NCBI GenBank assembly: GCA_022823725.1
Contig: JAJEHL010000033.1
Coordinates: 1-46,746, forward strand
DNA from: Candidatus Latescibacterota bacterium
GTDB taxonomy: Bacteria; Latescibacterota; UBA2968
Length of the DNA: 46,746 nt
Direction of reading: 5' to 3'
Shown: in pieces, positions 17,126-24,937 of the stretch
Position numbering within the stretch: the first letter of the stretch is position 1
Layout of the letters: every line of letters starts with the position of its first letter
The notes under the pieces: generated by a model
What the model saw: only the letters and a program-made list of their open reading frames with translations
Databases searched by the model: none
What the model was told of the DNA's origin: nothing
Made by a program: the position numbers and the translations under genes

Positions 17126-17503
17126 TCAAGGCCGGAAGATTTTTAGATTGAGTTCGTTGATTTGGCGGTAGTGTTTTCTATTGGCTGTACAAAGTGTTAA
17201 ATGATTTTCAATAGCTGTTGCTGCAATCAAGGCATCAGCCAGATACAATGCTGTCTTAAGGGTATATTCTTCCATATATACAGACGCTCTGTGTCCGATA
17301 TTTTCAGTGAGAGGTAGGGTCTGAAAGGCGTGATCAGTGAGAAAATCCTTGATTTTTTTTAGCTCCTGCCGATTTCTCGCACCCTGGATAAATTCCATAT
17401 ACGTAACAATTGATATTTGACGATCATCGATACTTTCAACGAGTTTTGCCGCCCCTTCATGGCCTCTGAAAACCCATATTACAACGTCGGTATCAAAAAT
17501 CAT
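17126..17503 (-). CDS. vapC: VapC-like PIN-domain toxin
   Basis: This 125-residue PIN-domain RNase has the expected acidic residues: Asp4 and Asp6 in MIFDTDVVIWV, Glu in TYMEFIQGAR, and Asp in LADALIAATAI near the C-terminus, followed by LCTANRKHYRQI. Such toxins cut tRNA or rRNA and are blocked by the partner antitoxin. The start overlaps the antitoxin gene's end by 11 bases, so the pair is translated together. The protein looks intact. The gene stands alone in a short minus-strand operon between metabolic genes. Confidence 0.9.
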   Translation of the reverse strand: MIFDTDVVIWVFRGHEGAAKLVESIDDRQISIVTYMEFIQGARNRQELKKIKDFLTDHAFQTLPLTENIGHRASVYMEEYTLKTALYLADALIAATAIENHLTLCTANRKHYRQINELNLKIFRP

Positions 17504-17738
17504 TCAAGCGGCCTTTTCTCAAATTGCGGACGTAAGCATCGACGTCTGCCATATCTTTTCTGTCTCGCCACATTCCAAAAGCTTCATGGTCTTTTACAGA
17601 TTTGTTTGTTCGCTGTTGGCTGGGAGAGAGGATGGCTTTTTCCTTGCCTCGATAAAGAATGATGACCGTTTCGTTGCGGTCAAGTGCGAGCAAGACATCT
17701 TTCATGCGTCGTCTTAAGTCGAGAATAGATGCTTTCAT
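17493..17738 (-). CDS. Phd/YefM-type antitoxin
   Basis: The 81-residue protein starts at ATG 17738, set by a strong AAGGAGGAATT; an upstream ATG at 17762 would place this ribosome site inside the gene. The N-terminus MKASILDLRRRMKDVLLALDR and the strand ETVIILYRGKEKAILSP are those of Phd/YefM DNA-binding antitoxins. The C-terminal half is charged and probably wraps the toxin. Known relatives bind their own promoter as dimers; a palindrome overlapping the promoter is present here at 17757-17769. Confidence 0.88.
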   Translation of the reverse strand: MKASILDLRRRMKDVLLALDRNETVIILYRGKEKAILSPSQQRTNKSVKDHEAFGMWRDRKDMADVDAYVRNLRKGRLNDF

Positions 17739-17756
17739 AATTCCTCCTTGAAGTGT

Positions 17757-17791
17757 ACACATAATGTGTGCAATTGAAGATAAGATGTCAA
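17757..17791 (-). promoter_or_regulatory. Toxin-antitoxin promoter with overlapping operator
   Basis: On the minus strand TTGACA (17786-17791) is a perfect -35 box, with a CATTAT-like -10 candidate about 19 bases on. The -10 region overlaps the palindrome ACACAT-A-ATGTGT (17757-17769). A second palindrome, GTGTACAC, occupies 17753-17760. This layout fits autorepression by the antitoxin. Confidence 0.6.
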
Positions 17792-17892
17792 GCGGTGAAT
17801 TTGGACTTGACCCGTTTAGGTGGGTATCTTATCAGTAGTCCTCGGTTTGTTATCTCAATTGGTCCGCTATTGGTAGATAAGGAGAAATACTT

Positions 17893-18789
17893 ATGTCTGA
17901 GCCATGTTACTTCATTTCTGCTGGCGAATTGCGCGCGATTATTGGAGACGATACCGACCACGGCGCTGGTCAGGATCAGCACAGCGGGGTCTGGTTTCTG
18001 ACTTCGGTCAAAGACGGCCATACCGCTGTGTCGCAGGGAAACGGGGTGTTGCTTTTCGGCCACCATCGGGGGAAACGGCCCGCGGTGCGGCGGGTAGATG
18101 AGACTGCGGTGGAATTGTTTAAGGAGGCGTCAGAGGCCAATAATTTCGTGGAGACGCGGGGGGTCTATCGATTGGTTCCGCCGCACTATATTGACTATGA
18201 GATGACTGCTACGGCCAGAGAGGGGCACAGGCCGCAGGAAAGCTATTCTTTTGGATGGTGTTGCTATGTCAACTCTCCGCTGGATGGCGGCATTCATTTT
18301 ATCGAGAAGGGGTTGTGGACCTATTATTACAATCCGATCCACGGACAGGGGGCGATGATTTTTCCGACCGATCTGCCGGTGGATGAACGCGAACCCTGGG
18401 GGCGGGATGCAGCTACGGCATTTCTGAATGGGAAGCGGAATTTCAGCCATTCGGATTCGGGACATACGTTTGATCATCCTTTTTATTTTGGCATTATTCG
18501 CAGTATGGTGTTTTTGATTATGGCGGACGATTATCCGGGGTTTCGGTTTTATCTTTCTCCTTCGGGTGCTGGCGGGTCAATTGTTCCGGGGCAGAGTAGC
18601 CCCGCGTGGGATTTTAACTGGCAGGTGAACGCGCTTCCCGTAGATGAACCGCAGGTGCTTCATGTGCGTGTGGCGTACAAGCGGCTGGAGAAGACAGAGG
18701 AGGTTCCAAACGGGTACGCGGCAGACCACGCCTATTGGGAGTTCCAGAAGTTTCGAGAGATTCATCCAATTCGGGGAGCGCGCGATTAG
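17893..18789 (+). CDS. Unknown 298-residue protein
   Basis: I do not recognise this family. The protein is soluble, rich in aromatic residues and beta structure (SYSFGWCCYVNSPLDGG, HFIEKGLWTYYYNP, HPFYFGIIRSMVFLIM), and has no signal peptide. The layout resembles a cupin- or galactose-mutarotase-like beta sandwich, but I cannot name catalytic residues. GGAG stands nine bases upstream of the ATG. It is followed after 15 bases by an alpha/beta hydrolase and seems to be the first gene of a plus-strand operon that may extend to the MATE exporter. Confidence 0.6.
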   Translation: MSEPCYFISAGELRAIIGDDTDHGAGQDQHSGVWFLTSVKDGHTAVSQGNGVLLFGHHRGKRPAVRRVDETAVELFKEASEANNFVETRGVYRLVPPHYIDYEMTATAREGHRPQESYSFGWCCYVNSPLDGGIHFIEKGLWTYYYNPIHGQGAMIFPTDLPVDEREPWGRDAATAFLNGKRNFSHSDSGHTFDHPFYFGIIRSMVFLIMADDYPGFRFYLSPSGAGGSIVPGQSSPAWDFNWQVNALPVDEPQVLHVRVAYKRLEKTEEVPNGYAADHAYWEFQKFREIHPIRGARD

Positions 18790-18804
18790 GCAAAGGAGGA
18801 TTTT

Positions 18805-19833
18805 TTGCGACCTATATCTTTTGAAGACGATCTTTCCCGTTTGATCGATCAGGCGCAGCCGTCTCTGCTATTTGAGGGGAGTACGCCGGAGGAGTTTTGC
18901 GCCTGGCAAGAGCGATTTCGAGACGTGCTGACCGGGCTGATTGGTCCCCGGCCCGAACGGGCTGCGCTTTGTCTTGAATTTGAGGAGGAGATTGACTGCG
19001 GTTTGTACGTGCGCAGACGGATTTCCTATCAGACGGAGTCCGGGGTTTTTGTGCCGGCTTATCTTCTAATACCGAAGGGGCTGGCGCAGGGGGAAAAAGC
19101 GCCGGGTCTTCTCTGTATTCACGGGCACGGGCATTTTGGGAAGGATAGTGTGGTGGGGCTTAACGATACGCCTGAGCGGCAGGCTGAGATCGATAAGTGC
19201 AGTTACAATTTTGGGCACGGGTTTGCAGAGCAGGGCTATGTGGTTCTCGCTCCGGATCTTCGAGGGTTTGGAGAGCGCAGGCCCGGGTATCCCGGTCCCC
19301 GGACTGATTTTTGTCCCCGGAATTATATGTGCGCCACTTTGCTGGGGACTACTGTGGTGGCACTCCATCTCTGCGATCTGGAGGCTGCTCTGGATGTTTT
19401 ACAGGGGCTCAATTTTGTCGATGGAGACCGGTTGGGGTGTGCGGGGCTGTCGCTGGGAGGGCGGATGACGATGATGATTTCGGCTTTTGATTCCCGGATT
19501 AAGATCGCGGTTCCGTCCGGGTGTATGAATTTGTACCAGGAGCGCTATCAGGCGCTGAGTCAGTGCGGCGCGCAGTTGATTCCCGGTTTGCTCAGATACG
19601 GCGATACGCCGGAGATTTTTTCACTGATCGCGCCACGACCTATGGTGATTGAGGTTGGGACGCAGGACCGGCTTATTCCCCACGATTGGGCAGCGCGCGG
19701 TCTGGCGCGGATTCGGAAGGCGTATCGGGCTGCAGGTGCGATAGAGGATCTGTTTGTGGATCGGTTCGAGGGGGGACATCAGTTCAATATGACTGTGGCT
19801 CAGAGGGTTCTGGGAAGGTTGCACAAAGGATGA
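18805..19833 (+). CDS. Alpha/beta hydrolase (acetyl xylan esterase/dienelactone hydrolase-like), TTG start
   Basis: This 342-residue hydrolase starts at TTG 18805 with AAAGGAGG four to six bases upstream; no ATG or GTG fits better. The catalytic triad can be read: Ser216 in GLSLGG, Asp288 in EVGTQDRLIP and His325 in FEGGHQF. LLCIHGHGHFGKD forms the oxyanion loop. It resembles the cephalosporin-C deacetylase/acetyl xylan esterase-like group of large alpha/beta hydrolases. No signal peptide is seen, so it acts inside the cell, perhaps on imported esters. Its partner upstream is an unknown protein. Confidence 0.85.
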   Translation: MRPISFEDDLSRLIDQAQPSLLFEGSTPEEFCAWQERFRDVLTGLIGPRPERAALCLEFEEEIDCGLYVRRRISYQTESGVFVPAYLLIPKGLAQGEKAPGLLCIHGHGHFGKDSVVGLNDTPERQAEIDKCSYNFGHGFAEQGYVVLAPDLRGFGERRPGYPGPRTDFCPRNYMCATLLGTTVVALHLCDLEAALDVLQGLNFVDGDRLGCAGLSLGGRMTMMISAFDSRIKIAVPSGCMNLYQERYQALSQCGAQLIPGLLRYGDTPEIFSLIAPRPMVIEVGTQDRLIPHDWAARGLARIRKAYRAAGAIEDLFVDRFEGGHQFNMTVAQRVLGRLHKG

Positions 19834-19908
19834 AGAGTTGCCATTGCACTTTGGTGAAATTTGTCGGATATTGTCTGCGTGTATAAATTACAAGACAGGA
19901 TAAAAGAG

Positions 19909-20796
19909 ATGACGCGACTTCAACTCCTCTGTACCGGCACCCCCGCCCCGCTCGCGCATCGTGGCGGCTCCAGCTATCTCGTCCAAACGGGTGACGAGAC
20001 CCTAATTTTCGATTGCGGTCCGGCGTCGGTTCGGCGCATGCTCGAAGCGGGTCTTGACTTGCCCTCAATCGATCATTTGTTTCTCACCCATCTGCACTAC
20101 GACCACTGTATTGATTTTGCCTATCTGGTGCTGACGCGCTGGGATCAGGGCGTCGGCCAGATACCGGAATTGCAGGTGTACGGCCCGGCACCAACGGCGC
20201 ATATGGCGCACCGGTTGTTCTCTGCCGATGGCGCCTTTGGCCCGGATCTGGCTGCCCGCACCTTGCACCCGGGTAGCCACTTTGTGTACGAGGCGCGCGG
20301 CGGCACCATGCCGCGCGAGAGGCCCAATCCACAGGTGCGCGAGGTCGGATCCGGAGATCGGATCGAGACCGACAACTGGCAGGTCGATGTGGCAGAGGTG
20401 GTACACGTGCAGCCCCAACTCACCTGTCTGGCATATCGTTTGACTACACCTGATGGTACTATCGTATTCGGCGGTGACACAGCGCCAGTGGATCGGCTCA
20501 CGGATCTGGCAAGGGGTGCGGATGTGTTGCTGCACATGTGCCACTTTATCAATGGCGCGGTCGATGACGAACGCCTGACGAGTTGCTGCTCTGGTCACCT
20601 CGATGCGGCGACTACAGCGCGAGATGCCGGGGTCGAGACGCTGGTGCTCGTTCATCTGACGGAGCAGTTGGAAACGCCCGGCGTTCGGGAGCGGGTGCTG
20701 CACGAGGTGGGAGAGGTTTTCGACGGTCAGGTGATCCTCGGAGAGGACCTGCTGGAGGTGCCGATGGGCACTATTGATACGGAGCCTGTGCGATGA
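19909..20796 (+). CDS. Metallo-beta-lactamase-fold hydrolase
   Basis: This protein (295 residues from ATG 19909) has the zinc motif His61-x-His63-x-Asp65-His66 in THLHYDHCIDF. A later metal Asp lies in VFGGDTAPVD, and further His residues in LLHMCHF and LVLVHLTEQLE. It resembles RNase Z-like or arylsulfatase-type MBL hydrolases. A TTG at 19861 would lengthen it by 16 residues, but AGGA stands eight bases before ATG 19909, and the family begins there (LQLLCTGTPAP). The stop overlaps the CocE-type gene by ATGA, so the two proteins are coupled and may act in sequence on an ester or lactone-like substrate. Confidence 0.85.
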   Translation: MTRLQLLCTGTPAPLAHRGGSSYLVQTGDETLIFDCGPASVRRMLEAGLDLPSIDHLFLTHLHYDHCIDFAYLVLTRWDQGVGQIPELQVYGPAPTAHMAHRLFSADGAFGPDLAARTLHPGSHFVYEARGGTMPRERPNPQVREVGSGDRIETDNWQVDVAEVVHVQPQLTCLAYRLTTPDGTIVFGGDTAPVDRLTDLARGADVLLHMCHFINGAVDDERLTSCCSGHLDAATTARDAGVETLVLVHLTEQLETPGVRERVLHEVGEVFDGQVILGEDLLEVPMGTIDTEPVR

Positions 20797-22511
20797 ATGA
20801 TGCTATGGAGATTCTTACTGAGACTGATGTATGGGTGCCAATGCGCGATGGGATGCGGATGGCAGCACATGTGTTCCGCCCCGATGTGGAGGGGCGCTTT
20901 CCCGGGATTCTGCTGCGTACGCCTTATGGCCGTCCGAAGTCCGGTTTTGAGCGTTACGTGCGCGCGGGTTACGCCGTGGTGAGTATGGATTCGCGTGGAC
21001 GCTATGGGTCTGAGGGTAACTGGGTACCGTTTACCGAGGTGCATACGGGGGATGCCGAAGATGGCTACGACTCTGTGGAGTGGCTGGCAGCGCAGCCCTG
21101 GTGCAACGGGAAGGTGGGTACGCTCGGAGCTTCTTATAACGCCTGGATGCAGTGGCAGTTGGCAAAATTGCGTCCGCCGCATCTGGTGGCGATGTGTGCG
21201 TACACCATTCCACTGGAATTGACAGAGGTCGATTGGCCGGGCGGGTTTCGCCCGGGACGCCGCATCAAGTGGTGGCTCACTTCTATGGCGCCGGATCTTC
21301 GGCGGCGCCAGGGATTGCCGCCGCCGCACACGCCAGCGGAGGCGCTGGAGGAATGGAACGAGGATGTCGAGCGCCAATGGCTCGACTTTCTGCCGTGGCT
21401 CGATGTTTCGCGCCACCTGCCGCCGGGGCTGGCGGAGTACGCGAGAGACTGGTTCGAGCACCCAAATCGGCGGGCATGGCGGTTCGACGAGGTACACGGG
21501 GAAGTCGCGGTGCCAAATCTCGATTTTAGCGGCTGGTACGATCACTGCAATGGCTCGATGCGGCATCTGCAACTGATGCAGCGCAATGGTCGCACCGAGG
21601 GTGCGCGGTCGCAGACAAAGCTGGTCGCCGGCCCGTGGAATCATCCGAGTCTCGGTAGTCGGCAGGTGGCGGGGTTTGACTTTGGTCCGGATGCCGAACT
21701 CGATCTGCCGGGCCTGATCATCCGATGGTTTGACTACTGGCTCAAAGAAGACGACAATGGCATCAACCGCGAGCCAGCAGTGCGCTATTTTGCGATGGCA
21801 GGACAGGGGGGGTATTGGCGCGAGGCCGATACCTGGCCGCCACCGAACACGACACCTTGCGCGTATTTGTTGAGCAGCGACGGCAATGCCGGATTTGGCG
21901 GTTCTGGGCGGCTTTCGGTTGACGGTGGAAATGACGGTGTTGATCACTTCGACTACGATCCTCATAACCCGGTGCCGACTTTGTGGACGAAGCAGTTGTT
22001 TACGGGTCCGTCGGACCGGCGCATGTTGGAGGATCGCGATGACATCCTTTGCTACCGCTCCGCGCCCCTGACTGAAGCCGTGGAGATTGCTGGCTATCCA
22101 GAAGTTGTTCTCTTTGTCAGTTCGTCAGCGCCAGATACGGACTTCTTTGCGCGTCTGGTGGATGAGCACCCACCCACAAACGGGGACCAGGCTCCCGCGC
22201 TGGAGGTGTGCTACGGCATGGTGCGCGCGCGTCACCGCAACGGCCTCGATATTGAAGAGCTGTTGGAAGTGGGAACGGTGGTGGCGTTGCGTATTCAACT
22301 CGGTCCAACGGCCTGCCGTTTTGAACCGGGCCATCGCATCCGTCTGGAGATCACATCCAGCGATTTCCCCAATCACGATCGCAATCACAATACGGGAAGG
22401 AACGATCTGGCTGATACCGAGCTTGTGACGGCGACGAATGCTGTACATCACTCGGCAGCCCATCCTTCGCGGCTCGTGCTCCCCACTATTTCCCACCCAA
22501 TTGCCGACTGA
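20793..22511 (+). CDS. CocE/NonD-type hydrolase (peptidase S15 family)
   Basis: This 572-residue hydrolase of the X-Pro dipeptidyl peptidase/cocaine esterase group opens with VWVPMRDGMRMAAHVFRPD. It has the nucleophile Ser114 in VGTLGASYNAWMQW, where the last position of the usual GxSYxG is Ala, not Gly. The C-terminal jelly-roll domain (about 380-560) is visible from PEVVLFVSSSAPDTDFFARLVDE and GHRIRLEITSSDFPNHDRN. It has no signal peptide. It likely cleaves an acyl ester or amide in the cytoplasm. Confidence 0.88.
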   Translation: MNDAMEILTETDVWVPMRDGMRMAAHVFRPDVEGRFPGILLRTPYGRPKSGFERYVRAGYAVVSMDSRGRYGSEGNWVPFTEVHTGDAEDGYDSVEWLAAQPWCNGKVGTLGASYNAWMQWQLAKLRPPHLVAMCAYTIPLELTEVDWPGGFRPGRRIKWWLTSMAPDLRRRQGLPPPHTPAEALEEWNEDVERQWLDFLPWLDVSRHLPPGLAEYARDWFEHPNRRAWRFDEVHGEVAVPNLDFSGWYDHCNGSMRHLQLMQRNGRTEGARSQTKLVAGPWNHPSLGSRQVAGFDFGPDAELDLPGLIIRWFDYWLKEDDNGINREPAVRYFAMAGQGGYWREADTWPPPNTTPCAYLLSSDGNAGFGGSGRLSVDGGNDGVDHFDYDPHNPVPTLWTKQLFTGPSDRRMLEDRDDILCYRSAPLTEAVEIAGYPEVVLFVSSSAPDTDFFARLVDEHPPTNGDQAPALEVCYGMVRARHRNGLDIEELLEVGTVVALRIQLGPTACRFEPGHRIRLEITSSDFPNHDRNHNTGRNDLADTELVTATNAVHHSAAHPSRLVLPTISHPIAD

Positions 22512-22519
22512 GCACATTT

Positions 22520-23900
22520 ATGCCCCAAACCGGATCGGCTTCCAGCCCCCCTACAACTCCCACAGATCAGACGCCTGTTCTGCCCCAGGTCTGGGCTATT
22601 GCCTGGCCCGTGGTGGCTGCTTCGATGCTCGATGCAATGGAGGGTCTCATCGATATCTCCATGGTCGGGCAATTGGGCCCGGAAGCGATTTCAGCGGTGG
22701 GACTCAGTCGGCAGATTCTGTTTCTAACGATGGTCATGGCGATGGCGATCAGCACCGGGTCGCGTACTCTGGTTGCTCAATTTTACGGGGCTGAGCGGCA
22801 CAAGGACTTGAGTCATACGGCGCAACAGGCCATTTTGATGGGGGCATTGCTGTCCATTGCGATGGCTTTGCTCGGGGGCTTGATCGCCCGCCCCATGTTG
22901 ATCTTATTGGGGGCACAGCCCGAGGTACTCGGTCATGCCGTACCCTTCCTGCGTATCTACTTTGGCGGCGTCATTTTTATGATGCTCAATTTTCTCATCA
23001 GCGCGATTTTTGGCGGTGCCGGCGATACCCGAACGCCGTTGAAGATTTCGTGTCTTATTATAGTTTTGAAGCTTCCCCTTACCTATGGCTTGATTTTTGG
23101 CGTCTGGGGGCTGCCGCAGATGGGGGTTTGTGGTGCTGCAGTTGGTACGCTCGCTTCACGGGCTGTCGGTTGTCTTGTGGGTTTCTGGTTGCTTACTTCC
23201 GGGCGTTCGCGTGTGCAGATGCGCTGGACCTGGCGTCTGTCTATTAATCGGGATATTATGGGGCGGATGATGCGAATTGGGGTGCCAGCGGGAATTCAGG
23301 GATTTTTTCGCAATGGCGCGCATCCTGTTCTATCGGGTGGCGAGTTGGACTTCGCAGCCCACTACTGCGGTCGCCGCGCTGACGATTGGGTTGCAGATGC
23401 GGATGATCGGCATTATGCCGGCTCTGGCTTTTGGCGTAGCGGCAACCGCACTGGTTGGCCAGCGACTGGGCGCAAAGCAAATACCGCAAGCAGAACGCTT
23501 TGGGGCAAGCACGATTCGCCTTTGCATGGTGTTTATCGTTGTTTGCGCCATTATTATTTGTGCCTTCGCCCGTGAAATCGTTGATTTGTTTACCGATTCG
23601 GTAGCGGTCATTGATATGGGCTATATCATGCTCTGGTTTTTTACGATTGCACAGGTTTTCTCCGCGTTGTCCATCGTGTCCGCAGGCGTCCTGGCAGGTG
23701 GCGGTGAGACCCGGCCTCCGCTCTATTACACGATTTTGGCGCAATGGGTGGTTATGCTGCCGTTGTCTTATATCCTGGCTTTTCTGTTTGAGATGGATAC
23801 CCTCGGCATCTGGATTGCCTGGCTGATTGGCGGCATTATCCAGGGCGTTCTGGTCTGGGCGTCCTATCTAAAGGGTAGATGGAAACGGACGGTGATATAG
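22520..23900 (+). pseudogene. MATE-family multidrug exporter interrupted by a one-base frameshift
   Basis: Two overlapping frames together make one MATE transporter of about 460 residues with twelve membrane segments. The first half runs to about 23308 (MVGQLGPEAISAVGLSRQ, SAIFGGAGDTRTPLKI). The second half continues in the +1 frame to 23900 (ALTIGLQMRMIGIMPALAFG). The switch falls on a run of six T at 23303-23308. With five T the joined protein reads GIQGFFAMARILFYRV, as expected in NorM-like proteins. Either a homopolymer error in the assembly or a recent mutation is likely. If real, the product is truncated after about 262 native residues plus a nonsense tail. Confidence 0.85.
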
Positions 23901-23905
23901 GTTTT

Positions 23906-24733
23906 TCACTTTCTTTCCGGGATGCCATCGCCGTCGGGACGGGGAATGTGTTGCCAGTATCCCGAAGGATCAGTGCCGCGGCATAAGACCGCGGGTGCGT
24001 GGTCGGTTTCTCGGGTGCGGACTTCGGGGGGCATGTAGCGCAGGGTGAGGCCACAGCGACGCCGTTGCGAGGTGTTGGGTCTGGAGCCGTGTAGCAATAA
24101 GTCGGAGTGGATGGAGATTTGCCCGGCTTTCATGATTAAGGGCACGGGGTCGCCAAATTTTTCGGCGTGGTGAACGGATTGTCCGAGGACGTTATTTTCT
24201 TCTGGTGTGCTGCGTTCAAAGGGTATTTGTCCGTGGCGGTGCGAGCCGGGTATGACTTCCATGGGGGCGTTTGCGAGATCAACATCGTCAATGGCGAGCC
24301 AGACGGTTACGGTTTTGGATGGTGTGAGGGGCCAGTAGGATGCGTCCTGGTGAAAGGCGACTTTTTTGCCGTCTCCGGGCATTTTGCTGAAGTAGTGGGT
24401 CATGCGCGAGACGAGGTTGGGTCCGAGCAGGTCTTCGACATAGTCGAGGATGCGGTTATCGACGAGCAGGTCGTAGATGCCTTTGCAACTGCGGTGCCAT
24501 CCGTTGATTGAGTAGCTGTTTTTGCCCGCTGCCTGTGCTTTGCCCATGAGTTTGTCAAAGTACGCGCGATTGGCTTCGACTTCTTTTTTGGTGAAGACGT
24601 CGAGGGGGAAGATGTATCCCTTTTTGTTGAAGTGCTGGATTTGCGTCCGCGTCAGTTTTTTGGGCGCATCATTTTTTGCCGGGTAAAATTTCAGTTCCCG
24701 TTTCATGCCGGGAAGGGCGTCGGTTATGGGCAT
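23906..24733 (-). CDS. Phytanoyl-CoA dioxygenase (PhyH) family protein 2
   Basis: This 275-residue Fe(II)/2-oxoglutarate dioxygenase-fold protein has His128-x-Asp130 (AFHQDASYWPL), distal His215 (LLLHGSRPN) and Arg225. EVIPGSHRHGQI is typical of the bacterial PhyH group. I chose ATG 24733 because AAAGGAGG lies four bases upstream; the frame extends to 24832, but that part overlaps the terminator of the next gene. It differs clearly from the PhyH protein at 11698. Its 3' end meets the convergent MATE gene after five bases. It seems to be transcribed alone. Confidence 0.9.
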   Translation of the reverse strand: MPITDALPGMKRELKFYPAKNDAPKKLTRTQIQHFNKKGYIFPLDVFTKKEVEANRAYFDKLMGKAQAAGKNSYSINGWHRSCKGIYDLLVDNRILDYVEDLLGPNLVSRMTHYFSKMPGDGKKVAFHQDASYWPLTPSKTVTVWLAIDDVDLANAPMEVIPGSHRHGQIPFERSTPEENNVLGQSVHHAEKFGDPVPLIMKAGQISIHSDLLLHGSRPNTSQRRRCGLTLRYMPPEVRTRETDHAPAVLCRGTDPSGYWQHIPRPDGDGIPERK

Positions 24734-24814
24734 GGGGCCTCCTTTGTCATCCCGATCCGCCGTAAAAAAATACGACCTCTCGCGTTGCTTTCCGTGCGGT
24801 GTTAAGCAGGTAAA

Positions 24815-24843
24815 AGGCGTCTTTGAATGCACTTAAGACGCCT
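24815..24843 (-). terminator. Rho-independent terminator of the M60 peptidase gene
   Basis: AGGCGTCTT (24815-24823) and AAGACGCCT (24835-24843) form a perfect 9-bp stem, followed by TTTT on the minus strand. It lies about 95 bases after the peptidase stop codon. Confidence 0.75.
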
Positions 24844-24937
24844 CTTCATAGGATAAGATCAGGTAAATATATGGTCTTTTCACCATTTGAGGTCTGACCT
24901 GTCATTGTCTCTCATAATCTATCCTTGAAAACCGAAG

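Noticed and set aside
24734-24832. N-terminal extension of the second PhyH protein
   Set aside because: It has no ribosome site, overlaps a terminator stem, and an internal ATG has AAAGGAGG before it.
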